A program made the translations under genes and the position numbers. The notes beneath the pieces are model-generated. The model ran no database searches and was not told where the DNA came from. It was given only the letters and a program-made list of their open reading frames with translations. A stretch of DNA of 64,000 nt from Pseudomonadota bacterium (GTDB taxonomy: Bacteria > Pseudomonadota > Alphaproteobacteria > Geminicoccales > Geminicoccaceae): positions 1 through 64,000 of the forward strand of contig JAUQQO010000039.1 in the NCBI GenBank assembly GCA_030549795.1. The letters are read 5' to 3'. Each line of letters starts with the position of its first letter. The first letter of the stretch is position 1. Positions 41,202 to 50,328 of the stretch are shown piece by piece.

Positions 41202-42704
41202 TTACGCGCCGGCCGAGGCCGCGAGCGCGCGACGCACCCGCTGCCAATGCGCAAAGCGCATGCGCTCGAGCGCCACCGCCTCGTGGTCGGGCCCGATGAC
41301 AGCGACCGGCGGTTCGGCCAGCTGCGCGACCGCCTCGGAGGCGCGCGCGAACAGCCCGGTTCCGATACCCGCCAGGATGGCGGCACCGCGCTCGGCCTCG
41401 AGCCCACCCGCGAGCAACCTGAGCGGCAGTGCGAATTGGGCAGCGAGCAGTCGCGCCCAGGCCTCGCTCGTCGCCAGTCGGCCGGCTGCGGCGAAGCCTT
41501 CGGGATGACAGCCGAGCGCCCGCATCCGCTCGAGCCGCTCCAAAAGCGCGAAGCCCAATCCCTCGAGGATTCCATAGCCCAGCTCGGCGCGACCGTGCTC
41601 GAGGGCGAGGTCGAAGAGGGCAGGGCCGGTGCCGTGTCCCTCGCCGGCGCAGGACGGTACGAAAAAAGGCGCTGCCGAGCGCGAAGCGGCGCCGGCCTCG
41701 CCCAAGAGCGCATCGATCGGCTCGACCCCGGCGGTGCGCGCCGCCGCCGCCCACTCCGGCGACAGGGTCTCGGCGAGCCAGCGCAACGGGCTCGCTTTGG
41801 CCGGCAGCGTTCCCAAAAGGAGCCAACCGCCCGCGGCACCGCAGGCGCTTTCGAGCCGCTCCTCGGCGTCGACGAGCGGGCGCGGGCTGGGCACCGCGAG
41901 GCCGCCTCCGGGCTCGAGCCAGACGAGCCCCTGGCTCGGATGGGCGATCCCGGCGGCGAGCATGGCGCAGGGCAGTTCGCTGCCTCCAGCTACGACCGGC
42001 AGTCCCACCGGCAAGCCCGTCTCGGCGGCGCCGGCCACGCTCACCCGTCCGCACACCTCGCCTCCCTCGAAGATCTCGGGCAAGAGCTCGGGAGCAAGAG
42101 CGAGCGCGTGCAACACCGTCTCGCTCCACTGCCGCCGGGCCAGGTCGAGCAAGCCGGTGGCCGAGGCGGCGCTCACATCCGCCACCGTTTCCCCGGTCAA
42201 TCGGAAGAGCACGAAGCCTTTGGGTGAGAGGATCTTGGTCACGCGCTGCGCCGTCTCGGGCTCGTTGGCGGCAAGCCAGAGGATTTTGGCAGCAGCGAGC
42301 GAGCCCGAAAGGCGGCGTCCGGTGATCGCGTGCAGGTTCAAGGGGGCAAGGCGACTTGCGAGCTCGCGCGCCTCGGCTTCGGCGCGACGGTCCGGCCCGA
42401 GGATCGCGGGGCGCACGGGCATGCCCGCGCGGTCGAGGAAGACGAGCCCGCCCGGCTCGCCCGTGAGCGCGAGCCCCACGAGCTGGACGTCGACCAGCGC
42501 CTTGAGGTGCCCCACGAGCTCGCAAAAGGACGACCACAGCGCTTCAGCGTCCAACTCGAGGCGGTCGGCGCGTGGTTGCAACGGCGCATGCTCGACCCGC
42601 GCCCGGGCGAGAACGCGACCGTCGGCGGCCAAAAGCACGCCCGTCGAGCGAGCAGAGCCCACATCCACGCCCAGGACTGCCCGCGGTCGTTCTTCGCTCG
42701 CCAT
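41202..42704 (-). CDS. FGGY-family carbohydrate kinase (xylulokinase-like)
   Basis: Sugar kinase of 500 aa in the FGGY family. The ATP/sugar fold starts with AVLGVDVGSARSTGVLLA and GLALTGEPGGLVFLDRAG; the second half contains LESACGAAGGWLLLGTLP and EGLGFALLERLERMRALGC. The conserved catalytic-Asp region usually written DxR/GQ appears as PAILGPDRRAEAEA. The closest functional relatives (xylulose, glycerol, ribulose kinases) cannot be separated by eye. The ATG at 42704 has GGGAG six bases upstream. It is divergent from hisG by 100 bp. Confidence 0.85.
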   Translation of the reverse strand: MASEERPRAVLGVDVGSARSTGVLLAADGRVLARARVEHAPLQPRADRLELDAEALWSSFCELVGHLKALVDVQLVGLALTGEPGGLVFLDRAGMPVRPAILGPDRRAEAEARELASRLAPLNLHAITGRRLSGSLAAAKILWLAANEPETAQRVTKILSPKGFVLFRLTGETVADVSAASATGLLDLARRQWSETVLHALALAPELLPEIFEGGEVCGRVSVAGAAETGLPVGLPVVAGGSELPCAMLAAGIAHPSQGLVWLEPGGGLAVPSPRPLVDAEERLESACGAAGGWLLLGTLPAKASPLRWLAETLSPEWAAAARTAGVEPIDALLGEAGAASRSAAPFFVPSCAGEGHGTGPALFDLALEHGRAELGYGILEGLGFALLERLERMRALGCHPEGFAAAGRLATSEAWARLLAAQFALPLRLLAGGLEAERGAAILAGIGTGLFARASEAVAQLAEPPVAVIGPDHEAVALERMRFAHWQRVRRALAASAGA

Positions 42705-42804
42705 ATTGCGCTCCCACTCCTCCGCCGCACGCCTTAAGCCCGGTCGTCGCGCTTTACGCTCGCTGGCGCGCTCTCTATAAGCGTCGGTACGGCGTGCCAA
42801 GGCA

Positions 42805-43731
42805 TTGGCCTCGATCGGAACCCCCGCGACTGTCTTCGACCCGGCTGCTTCCGTGTCCTTCTCGCCCTCTGCGCCCACGCTCGTTCACCTCGCGCTGCCT
42901 AAGGGGCGGATGCAGGACAATGTGCTCGCGTTGCTTGCCGACGCCGGCATCCAGGTGACCTTCGATCGTCGTGGCTATCGGCCGTCTTTGTCGTTGCCAG
43001 GATTTGAAGCGAAGCTCTTAAAGCCGCAGAACATCGTCGAGATGTTGCATTTGGGCTCGCGCGATCTCGGCTTCGCCGGAGCGGATTGGGTCGAAGAACT
43101 GCGGGCCGAGCTCGTCGAGCTTCTCGATACCGGGCTCGATCCGGTGCGCATCGTGGTCGCCGCCACACCCTCCTTTCTCGAGGACGGACGGCTGCCGGCG
43201 CGGCCGTTCGTGGTGGCCACCGAATATGAGCGGCTCACCCGCCTGTGGCTGGAGCGGCAGGGCCTGCAGGCCCGCATCGTCCGCTCCTATGGCGCCACCG
43301 AAGTCTTCCCTCCCGAAGATGCCGATTGCATCGTCGACAACACCGCCACGGGTGCTACTTTGCGGGCCAATGGGCTGGTCGTGGTCGATGAGATCATGCG
43401 CAGCTCCACCCGCCTTTATGCCAACCCGCGCGCCCTTGATGATCCCAAAAAGCGCCCGGTGATCGAGCATTTCTGCATGCTCGTGCGCTCGGTTCTCGAC
43501 GCGCGCAAGCGGGTGATGCTCGAAGTCAACGTCTCCAAAGAACATCTCGAGCGGGTGGTGGAGATCTTGCCCTGCATGCGCGAGCCGACCATCGCGCCCT
43601 TGCACCACGATGCCGGCTTCGCCGTCAAAGCGGCGGTGCCGCGGGCGCAGCTGCCCGAGCTCATCCGGCTCATCAAAGAGCGCGGCGGCACCGACATCGT
43701 GGTGTTCGACATCGCCCAGATCGTGGTCTAA
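42805..43731 (+). CDS. hisG: ATP phosphoribosyltransferase (long form)
   Basis: HisG catalyses the first step of histidine synthesis, joining PRPP to ATP. The catalytic part opens with LVHLALPKGRMQDNVLALL (from residue 26); LGFAGADWVEEL and the PRPP loop DNTATGATLRANGLVVV are conserved. The C-terminal regulatory domain (AIVEIL-type, from about 225, with LPCMREPTIAPLHHDAGFAVKAAVPR and GGTDIVVFDIAQIVV) shows this is the long, allosterically inhibited form. 308 aa from a TTG at 42805; a GTG at 42853 is possible and would be nearer the usual start. First gene of the his operon here. Confidence 0.93.
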   Translation: MASIGTPATVFDPAASVSFSPSAPTLVHLALPKGRMQDNVLALLADAGIQVTFDRRGYRPSLSLPGFEAKLLKPQNIVEMLHLGSRDLGFAGADWVEELRAELVELLDTGLDPVRIVVAATPSFLEDGRLPARPFVVATEYERLTRLWLERQGLQARIVRSYGATEVFPPEDADCIVDNTATGATLRANGLVVVDEIMRSSTRLYANPRALDDPKKRPVIEHFCMLVRSVLDARKRVMLEVNVSKEHLERVVEILPCMREPTIAPLHHDAGFAVKAAVPRAQLPELIRLIKERGGTDIVVFDIAQIVV

Positions 43732-43751
43732 GGCAGGCGCGGGGGGAAAGC

Positions 43752-44348
43752 GTGGGCGAAGAGCGGCAGCGCAGAGCGCGCCTCGAACGGCGGACGCAAG
43801 AAACCGCGATCGCGGTGGTCCTCGAGCTCGATGGGACCGGCAAGAGCGAAATCGCCACCGGTCTCGGCTTCCTCGACCATATGCTCGTGACCCTCGCCCG
43901 CCATGCGCACTTCGACCTCGAGCTTTCCTGCTCGGGCGATCTCGAGGTCGACGACCACCACACGGTGGAAGACTGTGCTCTCGTTTTGGGGGCGGCGTTG
44001 GATGCCGGGCTCGGGGAACGGCGCGGCATCCGACGCTTCGGCTCCGCCTTCGCGCCGCTCGATGAAGCGCTCGCCCGCGCGGTCGTCGACCTCTCCGGCC
44101 GCCCCTTCGCGCACATCAGGCTCGGCCTTGTGCGCGAGCGGATCGGCGATGTGGCGAGCGAGAACTTCACCCACTTCTTTCACTCTTTCGCGGTCGGCGC
44201 GCGCATGGCCCTGCACCTCGACGTCGAGCGCGGCGAGAACGACCATCACCGCATCGAAGCCGCTTTTAAGGCTTTGGCGCTCGCCTTGCGCGAGGCGGTG
44301 GCGCGCGACGGCACCGACGCGGTACCGAGCACCAAGGGGGTGCTTTGA
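43752..44348 (+). CDS. hisB: imidazoleglycerol-phosphate dehydratase
   Basis: HisB (198 aa) dehydrates imidazole glycerol phosphate using two Mn ions. The duplicated metal-binding motifs DDHHTVED and NDHHRIEA-type (GENDHHRIEAAFKAL) are both present, as are LGFLDHMLVTLARH and ENFTHFFHSFA. It is the short, monofunctional form. It begins 20 bp after hisG, in the same direction. Confidence 0.96.
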   Translation: MGEERQRRARLERRTQETAIAVVLELDGTGKSEIATGLGFLDHMLVTLARHAHFDLELSCSGDLEVDDHHTVEDCALVLGAALDAGLGERRGIRRFGSAFAPLDEALARAVVDLSGRPFAHIRLGLVRERIGDVASENFTHFFHSFAVGARMALHLDVERGENDHHRIEAAFKALALALREAVARDGTDAVPSTKGVL

Positions 44349-44402
44349 GCGCGCGCATCATCCCGCACGGATCGTTTTAGGCTGTTGGGAAGGAAAAAAA
44401 GC

Positions 44403-44996
44403 GTGGCGGAAGTCCTGATCGTGCCAACGGGCACCGCCAATCTCGCAAGCGTGGTCGCGGCTTTTCGGCGGCTCGGTGTGGGCGTGCGCTCCGCCGAGCG
44501 CGGCCGCGAGATCCTCAGCGCCGAACATGTCGTAGTACCCGGGGTGGGCTCGTTCGGAGCGGCCATGGCGCGCCTTATGGGGCAAGGCTTCGTCGAAGCC
44601 CTGCGCCGCCGCATCGCACAAGACCAGCCGACGCTTGCCATCTGCGTCGGTCACCAGTTGCTGTTCTTCGCGAGTGAAGAGAGCCCGGGGGTGGCCGGCC
44701 TGGGCGTGGTTCCGGCGACCGTGCGCCGCTTCCCCGAGAGCGTGCGCACGCCGCAGTTCGGCTGGAATACGGTCGATCCCGAGCCGGATTGCCGACTGGT
44801 GGCAGCCGGTTGGGCCTACTTCGCCAATTCCTATCGCGCGAGCGAAGCACCGGGTTGGACCTGTGCCTGGAGCGAGCACGGCGGACGCTTCGTGGCCGCG
44901 ATCGAGCGCGGACGGGTGATCGGCTGCCAGTTCCATCCCGAGCTCTCGGGCAGCTTCGGTGCTGAACTGTTGCGCCGCTTTTTGGAGCTGCGCTGA
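44403..44996 (+). CDS. hisH: imidazole glycerol phosphate synthase, glutaminase subunit
   Basis: HisH (197 aa) supplies ammonia to HisF from glutamine. The nucleophile Cys is in [11 protein letters not shown]; the His and Glu of the triad are in [10 protein letters not shown]. The loop [12 protein letters not shown] is conserved. The LGMQ usually following the Cys reads VGHQ, a modest variation. The GTG at 44403 has AAGGAA upstream, and the stop overlaps the hisF ATG by one base (TGATG). Confidence 0.95.
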   Translation: MAEVLIVPTGTANLASVVAAFRRLGVGVRSAERGREILSAEHVVVPGVGSFGAAMARLMGQGFVEALRRRIAQDQPTLAICVGHQLLFFASEESPGVAGLGVVPATVRRFPESVRTPQFGWNTVDPEPDCRLVAAGWAYFANSYRASEAPGWTCAWSEHGGRFVAAIERGRVIGCQFHPELSGSFGAELLRRFLELR

Positions 44997-45751
44997 TGCT
45001 CGCCCGTCGCGTCATCCCCTGCCTCGACGTGAGCCACGGGCGCGTCGTCAAGGGCGTGCGCTTCGCGCAGCTGCGCGATGCCGGCGATCCCGCCGAGCGC
45101 GCCTGGCTCTACGCCGAGCAGGGAGCCGATGAGATCGTCGTCCTCGACGTTTCCGCCACGCCCGAAGGCCGGGGCCACCAGCTCGAAACCGTCCGCCGCA
45201 TCCGCGAAGGGCTTGCCATTCCGCTCACCGTTGGAGGCGGCATCCGCAGCGAAGACGACGCCTGGCGGCTGCTGGAAGCGGGTGCGGACAAGGTCTCGGT
45301 CAACACGGCAGCCGTCAAACGCCCGCAGCTTTTAAGCGAGATCGCGAACCGCTTCGGCCGTCAGTGCTGCGTGCTCGCGATCGATGCGGCGCGGCGCGCC
45401 GAAGGTGGTTTCGAGGTGCGCGTCAACGGCGGCCGCGACGGCACCGGACTGGATGCTGTCGCCTGGGCGCGGGCGGGGGAAGCGGCGGGTGCCGGTGAGA
45501 TCCTCTTGACCTCCTTCGACCGCGACGGCACCCGGCAGGGTTATGATCTCGAACTCCTGCGCGCGGTGGTGGAAGCGGTGCGGATCCCGGTCATCGCTTC
45601 TGGCGGTGCCGACAGTCCCGCCCATCTCCTGCAAGCACTCGAGGTGGGGGCAGATGCCGTCCTCGCCGCCTCGATCTTCCACGACGGCGACCTCACGGTG
45701 GCCGAGGTCAAGCGCTATCTTCACGAGCACGGGATCCTGGTGCGGCTGTGA
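44996..45751 (+). CDS. hisF: imidazole glycerol phosphate synthase, cyclase subunit
   Basis: HisF (251 aa), a TIM barrel that cyclises the intermediate. [19 protein letters not shown] (catalytic Asp11-type), [38 protein letters not shown] and the second catalytic Asp region [15 protein letters not shown] are conserved. The Ser-for-Ile change in VSAT is slight. The stop overlaps the next start as GTGA. Confidence 0.96.
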   Translation: MLARRVIPCLDVSHGRVVKGVRFAQLRDAGDPAERAWLYAEQGADEIVVLDVSATPEGRGHQLETVRRIREGLAIPLTVGGGIRSEDDAWRLLEAGADKVSVNTAAVKRPQLLSEIANRFGRQCCVLAIDAARRAEGGFEVRVNGGRDGTGLDAVAWARAGEAAGAGEILLTSFDRDGTRQGYDLELLRAVVEAVRIPVIASGGADSPAHLLQALEVGADAVLAASIFHDGDLTVAEVKRYLHEHGILVRL

Positions 45752-46995
45752 TCATTCCCTCGATCGATCTTCTGGGCGGCCGGGTGGTCCAACTCGTGGG
45801 CGGCGAAACGCTCGCGCTTGAGGCCGGGGATCCCATGCCGCTCGCTGAGCGCTTCGCGATCGCCGGCGAGATCGCGGTCATCGACCTCGATGCGGCGCGC
45901 GGCACCGGCACCAACGCCGCGCTCATCGCCAAGCTCTTGGATGCCGGCTTCGCATGCCGCGTCGGCGGCGGCATCCGCGATCGCGAAACCGCGCGGATGT
46001 GGTTGGATCGCGGTGCTGCCAAGATCATCCTCGGCACCGCGGCGCAGCCCGAGCTGTTGCGCGAACTGCCGCGCGCGCGGGTGATCGCGGCTTTAGATGC
46101 CCGCCACGGCGAGGTGGTAATCGAGGGCTGGCGCAAGGGCACGGGCCGCGGGATCCTCGAGCGGATCGACGAGCTCAAGCCCTATGTGGGCGGCTTTCTC
46201 GTCACCTTCGTCGAGCGCGAGGGGCGCCTTGGCGGCACCGATCTCGCGCTGGCCGAAGCGGTAGTCCGCGCAGCCGGTCCCGACTGTCGCGTCACCATCG
46301 CAGGTGGGATCACCACCGCCGAGGAGATCGCCGCCCTCGACCGCATGGGCGCGGACGCCCAGGTCGGCATGGCGCTCTACACCGGTCGGCTCGACCTCGC
46401 CGATGCGATTGCCGCTCCGTTGCGCTCGGATCGGCCGGATGGGCTCTTTCCCACCGTCGTCGTCGACGAGCGCGGGATCGCGCTCGGTCTCGCGTGGAGC
46501 TCGCGCGATTCCTTGCGCGAGGCAGTACGGCGGCGTGCGGGCGTCTATCAGTCGCGCTCCCGCGGCCTTTGGGTGAAGGGCGAGACGAGCGGTGCCACGC
46601 AAGAGCTTTTGCGCATCGATCTCGACTGCGATCGCGATGCGCTGCGCTTCATCGTCCGCCAGCGCGATCCCGGTTTCTGTCACCTCGCGCGCTTTTCCTG
46701 TTTCGGTGAAGCGGAAGGGCTCGCTCGCCTCGAAGCCACCTTAAGGGCGCGGCGCACGGCCGCACCGCCCGGCTCCTATACCGCTCGGCTGTTCGCCGAA
46801 CCCGAGCTTTTGGCCGCCAAGCTGCGCGAGGAGGCAGAGGAGCTCGCGCGCGCCCAAACGCCCGAGGAGATCCGCTGGGAAGCGGCCGATCTCTTCTATT
46901 TCGCGCTCGTGAAGGCGACCGCGGCGGGGGTGAGCCTGGCCGAGATCGAGCGCGAACTCGACCGGCGAGCGCTGCGCATCACCCGCAAGGGCTGA
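45748..46995 (+). CDS. HisA-HisI-HisE trifunctional fusion
   Basis: A single 415-aa chain covering three histidine enzymes. Residues 1 to about 225 are HisA (ProFAR isomerase): [19 protein letters not shown] with Asp7, [12 protein letters not shown] and [10 protein letters not shown] with Asp117. About 229-320 is HisI (PR-AMP cyclohydrolase): [14 protein letters not shown], the metal-binding DCDRD (293-297) and the Cys311/Cys318 pair. About 325-415 is HisE (PR-ATP pyrophosphohydrolase): [26 protein letters not shown] and [11 protein letters not shown]. All key residues appear, so three reactions (steps 2, 3 and 4) would be linked. Separate hisA, hisI and hisE genes are the alphaproteobacterial norm. 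Overlaps hisF by 4 bp. Confidence 0.88.
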   Translation: MIIPSIDLLGGRVVQLVGGETLALEAGDPMPLAERFAIAGEIAVIDLDAARGTGTNAALIAKLLDAGFACRVGGGIRDRETARMWLDRGAAKIILGTAAQPELLRELPRARVIAALDARHGEVVIEGWRKGTGRGILERIDELKPYVGGFLVTFVEREGRLGGTDLALAEAVVRAAGPDCRVTIAGGITTAEEIAALDRMGADAQVGMALYTGRLDLADAIAAPLRSDRPDGLFPTVVVDERGIALGLAWSSRDSLREAVRRRAGVYQSRSRGLWVKGETSGATQELLRIDLDCDRDALRFIVRQRDPGFCHLARFSCFGEAEGLARLEATLRARRTAAPPGSYTARLFAEPELLAAKLREEAEELARAQTPEEIRWEAADLFYFALVKATAAGVSLAEIERELDRRALRITRKG

Positions 46996-47016
46996 TCGGT
47001 GCCCGCCCAGGCGCTC

Positions 47017-47658
47017 TTAGGGCGGCAGAAGGAAGGGATCGGGCTGCCAGCGGCGGATCGGCACCTCCTCCGCACCCCAAGAGTGCTCGATCTCGTGCAC
47101 GTGCACATCTTCCGCCCCATGCTTTTCGAGGATCGCCACCGCCCGGCGCTCCTGTTCGGGATCGCGCAACGTCACCCACAGCAAAAGCCCACCCCGCTCG
47201 AGCTGCGCGCGGATCACCTGGGCGTGGCGATCGCCGAGATATTTGGCCAAGAATGCCCCGATGCCGCCGCCGATGCCTCCCGCGAGTGCGGCGGCTGCGA
47301 GCAGAAAGCCGAGCCCGCCGCCGGTTGCGACCACCGTGCCGATGGCGACCAGGCTGCCGAGGCCGGCAAGGCCGGCGGTGAGCGCCGCTTGCCCTTCTGC
47401 GAGCTCGTGCCGGTCGATCGGAGCACCGTGCGGGATCTCGGGCTCGTCTTCGAGTTCGCGCACGTCCTTGACCGGTCGCCCGAGCTTGCGTTCGGCTGCT
47501 TCGAGACTCGAGAGCAGGTTGATCTGGGAGCGGTCGAACCCCGCCTCCTGCAGGGCGATGATCGCCTCTTCGAGGCGCAGCGGATCGTGGAAGACGCCCA
47601 CCGCTTCGCGCACGCGATAGCGCAGCCGGGTCGGATCCTCATCACCTTTGCTCGTCAT
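47017..47658 (-). CDS. hypothetical protein with glycine-zipper membrane segment
   Basis: A 213-aa protein. N-terminal about 15-75: VGVFHDPLRLEEAIIALQEAGFDRSQINLLSS, an alpha/beta region of the general-stress/DUF1269-like kind. A glycine-rich hydrophobic stretch follows (AGLAGLGSLVAIGTVVATGGGLGFLLAAAALAGGIGGGIGAFLA), typical of glycine-zipper segments. The C-terminal AQLERGGLLLWVTLRDPEQERRAVAILEKHGAEDVHVHEI repeats the fold of the N-terminal part. Function unknown; similar proteins occur with stress genes. The ATG at 47658 follows GGGAGG. Confidence 0.8.
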   Translation of the reverse strand: MTSKGDEDPTRLRYRVREAVGVFHDPLRLEEAIIALQEAGFDRSQINLLSSLEAAERKLGRPVKDVRELEDEPEIPHGAPIDRHELAEGQAALTAGLAGLGSLVAIGTVVATGGGLGFLLAAAALAGGIGGGIGAFLAKYLGDRHAQVIRAQLERGGLLLWVTLRDPEQERRAVAILEKHGAEDVHVHEIEHSWGAEEVPIRRWQPDPFLLPP

Positions 47659-47712
47659 CGCTGCCTCCCATCACGGCTTTTGGCACTGAACTAATTTACT
47701 CTTAAAACCAAA

Positions 47713-47740
47713 GGAGCGCGAGCGGTCGGGCTCGCGCTCC
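47713..47740 (-). terminator. rho-independent terminator of ompW
   Basis: GGAGCGCGAGC / GCTCGCGCTCC, a perfect 11-bp stem with a 6-nt loop, 31 bp after the ompW stop. On the ompW strand it is followed by TTTGGTTTTAAG. The best intrinsic terminator in the window. Confidence 0.85.
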
Positions 47741-47771
47741 TGCAATCGATGGCGATATCCGAACGGAAAGC

Positions 47772-48422
47772 TCAGAAGCGGTAGCCGATCCCGACACCCA
47801 CGATCCACGGGTTGATCTCGACCTCAGCGTCGATCGCCCGGTTGATCTCGGCATCGGCGTCCAAGAAGAGTTTCTTGACGTCGAAGTTGAGGTACCAGCG
47901 ATCGGCGAGGCGATAGTCGAAGCCGACCTGCAGAGCCCAGCCGAAGCTGGGGTCGATGTCGATCTTCTGTACCGGCCCTTTCTCGTCGATGCCGTAGAAC
48001 CAGGTGAAGTTCAAGCCGGCACCAACATAAGGACTGAAATCACCTTTGGGCAGGAAATGATATTGCAGGGTGAGGGTCGGCGGTAACAACCACACCGAGC
48101 CGATCTTGCGATCGCCGATCGCGGAGTTCTTAACTTTGATGTCGTGCGGCGTTGTGGCCAGAATCAATTCGAGGGCGAGATTGTCGGTGAGGAAATAGCT
48201 GAAGTCGAGTTCGGGGACAAACGCATTCGAAAGATCGGTGTCGCCGCCGATCGTGTCGATCTGCGCGCGGTCATCGGGCAGCACGGCGATGCCACGCGCC
48301 CGCACCATAAGATCGCCCGCCGATTTGCCCGTTTGAGCGAGCGCAGGAGTGGTAAAAACAGCCGTCGCGACGGCCGTCGCCAACAAGGCGCCGAGGCACG
48401 ACCGGCATATCCGTGCGAACAT
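47772..48422 (-). CDS. ompW: OmpW family outer-membrane protein
   Basis: OmpW-type eight-stranded beta-barrel (216 aa). The signal peptide MFARICRSCLGALLATAVAT ends near PALAQ. The body opens KSAGDLMVRARGIAVLPDD and ends in VGVGIGYRF with the C-terminal Phe expected for outer-membrane proteins. NFTWFYGIDEKGP and WALQVGFDYRLADRWYLNFDVKKLFL are conserved barrel strands. OmpW proteins carry small hydrophobic compounds. The ATG at 48422 has GGGGGAG with 8-nt spacing. Confidence 0.92.
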   Translation of the reverse strand: MFARICRSCLGALLATAVATAVFTTPALAQTGKSAGDLMVRARGIAVLPDDRAQIDTIGGDTDLSNAFVPELDFSYFLTDNLALELILATTPHDIKVKNSAIGDRKIGSVWLLPPTLTLQYHFLPKGDFSPYVGAGLNFTWFYGIDEKGPVQKIDIDPSFGWALQVGFDYRLADRWYLNFDVKKLFLDADAEINRAIDAEVEINPWIVGVGIGYRF

Positions 48423-48569
48423 GGTCGGTTCTCCCCCATTCGCGTGCACCGCGCCTTTGGGAGCGGGCACCGCACGCGAATGTGGCGCGCACCGGCCGGG
48501 GTACCATCGGAAGGATTGTCGCAGGCCTGCAACATGGCGTTGCATGCCTGCAACAGACTCATCGGCGTC

Positions 48570-50300
48570 TCAGTGCGCGAGCCCGACCGCCGAGAGTTCG
48601 GCCGCGCCGGCGAGCACGCTCTGTGCGAGCCCGTAGGTTTCCGGCAACAGGTGTGCGGCGTAGAAGCGGGCGAGCTGGGGCCAGTCGGCGCCGCCGTCGC
48701 CGTGGCCCGTGCTCGCGGCCGAAGCGCCGCGCGCGACCAAAAAGCCACCCAGGGTGTGGCCGAACAGGCGCAAGTAGGCGCTCGCGGCGGCGCCGCGGCT
48801 CTCCTCATCGGCCTGTTGCAGATAACGGGTGGTGGTCTTGAGCCGCTCGAGCGCCTCGCGCAACGGCAGCCGCAGCGCAGCCGGTGCGGTTTCGAGATCC
48901 GTCTCGAGCTCGGCGATGAGCTCCCAGGGCAAGCGGCCGTCTTCAAGGGCGAGCTTGCGGCCGACCAGATCCATCGCCTGGATGCCGTTGGTGCCCTCGT
49001 AGATCGGCAGGATGCGGGCGTCGCGCCAGTGCTGCGCCACCCCGGTCTCCTCGACATAGCCCATGCCGCCGTGGATCTGGATGGTGGCGGAAGTGATCTC
49101 TTGCGCGAGCTCGGTGCACCAGGCCTTCACGATCGGCGTGAGAAGGGCCACCCGCCCGGCGGCGCGGGCCCGGCGGGTGGGATCGGGCTCGCGCGCGGCA
49201 CGGTCGACGAAGGTCGCGGTCCAATAGCAAAGCGCCCGCATCGCCGCGATGTGCGCGCGCATGCGCATAAGCATCCGGCGCACGTCCGGCCAGGCGAGGA
49301 TCGGCACCGCCGCGCCGTCCTTGCGCCCCTGGATGCGGTTGCGGGCGTAGGTCAAGGCGGCCTGATAGGCGCGCTCGGAGAGCCCGAGCCCCTCGTGGCC
49401 CACCGCCAGCCGCGCATTGTTCATCATGGTGAACATGCAAGCGAGACCGCGGTGTTCCTCGCCCAAGAGATAACCGATGGCACCTTCGCTTTCGCCATAA
49501 GAAATCACACAAGTAGGCGAGGCGTGGATGCCGATTTTGTGCTCGAGTTTGAGCACCCGCCAGTCGTTGCGCACGGCCGGCTGGCCGTCGGCGCGCGGCA
49601 GATACTTGGGGACGATGAAGAGCGACAGACCACGCGTGCCGGCCGGCGCATCGGGAAGGCGCGCGAGCACGAGGTGCACCACGTTCTCGGCCATGTCGTG
49701 GTCGCCGAACGTGATGAAGATCTTCTGCCCGAAGAGGCGATAATGACCATCGCGGCGTTCGGCGCGGGTGCGGATGGCGCCGAGATCGGTGCCCGCTTGC
49801 GGTTCCGTCAAGCACATGGCGGCCGTCCACCGACCGGCGATCAGCGGCACGGCGTAGGTGCGTTTCTGCTCTTCACTGCCGTGGTGGAGGATGGCCTCGA
49901 CCGCGCCCTGGGTGAGCAGTGGACAGAGCTCGAAGGTCATGTTCGCCGCGTTCCACAGATCGGCGAGCGCGGTATTGAGGGTCCAGGGCAGGTCCTGGCC
50001 ACCATAGGCTTGGGGGAACACCACCCCCATCCAGCCGCCGTCGCGGAATTTCTCGAAAGCTTCCTTAAACCCCAAGGGCGTTCGCACCACGCCGTTTTCC
50101 AGCCGCGTACCCTCGCGGTCGCCGATTGCGTTGAGGGGGGCCAGGACTTCGGCTGCGAGCTTGCCGGCTTCTTCGAGCACCGCCTCGAAGAGGTCGAAGG
50201 TGGCGTGTTCGAGGCCGGGAAGCTGGGCGAGCTCCTGCGCCCGCGCGATCTGCGCGAGCACGAAGCGCATGTCCGCAAGCGGAGGCGTGAAGACCGTCAC
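48570..50300 (-). CDS. acyl-CoA dehydrogenase family protein (long form, DmdC-like)
   Basis: FAD-dependent acyl-CoA dehydrogenase of 576 aa, longer than classical 380-aa forms because of an N-terminal and a C-terminal extension, as in DmdC-like (3-methylmercaptopropionyl-CoA) enzymes. CLTEPQAGTDLGAIRTRAE binds FAD, EHKIGIHASPTCVISYGE and GRKDGAAVPILAWPDVRRML are typical. YEGTNGIQAMDLVGRKLAL marks the C-terminal catalytic Glu region. GTG at 50300 behind GGGAG. Cotranscribed with the upstream aldehyde dehydrogenase gene (28 bp gap). The acyl chain is not known. Confidence 0.9.
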   Translation of the reverse strand: MTVFTPPLADMRFVLAQIARAQELAQLPGLEHATFDLFEAVLEEAGKLAAEVLAPLNAIGDREGTRLENGVVRTPLGFKEAFEKFRDGGWMGVVFPQAYGGQDLPWTLNTALADLWNAANMTFELCPLLTQGAVEAILHHGSEEQKRTYAVPLIAGRWTAAMCLTEPQAGTDLGAIRTRAERRDGHYRLFGQKIFITFGDHDMAENVVHLVLARLPDAPAGTRGLSLFIVPKYLPRADGQPAVRNDWRVLKLEHKIGIHASPTCVISYGESEGAIGYLLGEEHRGLACMFTMMNNARLAVGHEGLGLSERAYQAALTYARNRIQGRKDGAAVPILAWPDVRRMLMRMRAHIAAMRALCYWTATFVDRAAREPDPTRRARAAGRVALLTPIVKAWCTELAQEITSATIQIHGGMGYVEETGVAQHWRDARILPIYEGTNGIQAMDLVGRKLALEDGRLPWELIAELETDLETAPAALRLPLREALERLKTTTRYLQQADEESRGAAASAYLRLFGHTLGGFLVARGASAASTGHGDGGADWPQLARFYAAHLLPETYGLAQSVLAGAAELSAVGLAH

Positions 50301-50328
50301 GTCCGTCTCCCTGCGCCGCCGATCCGCG

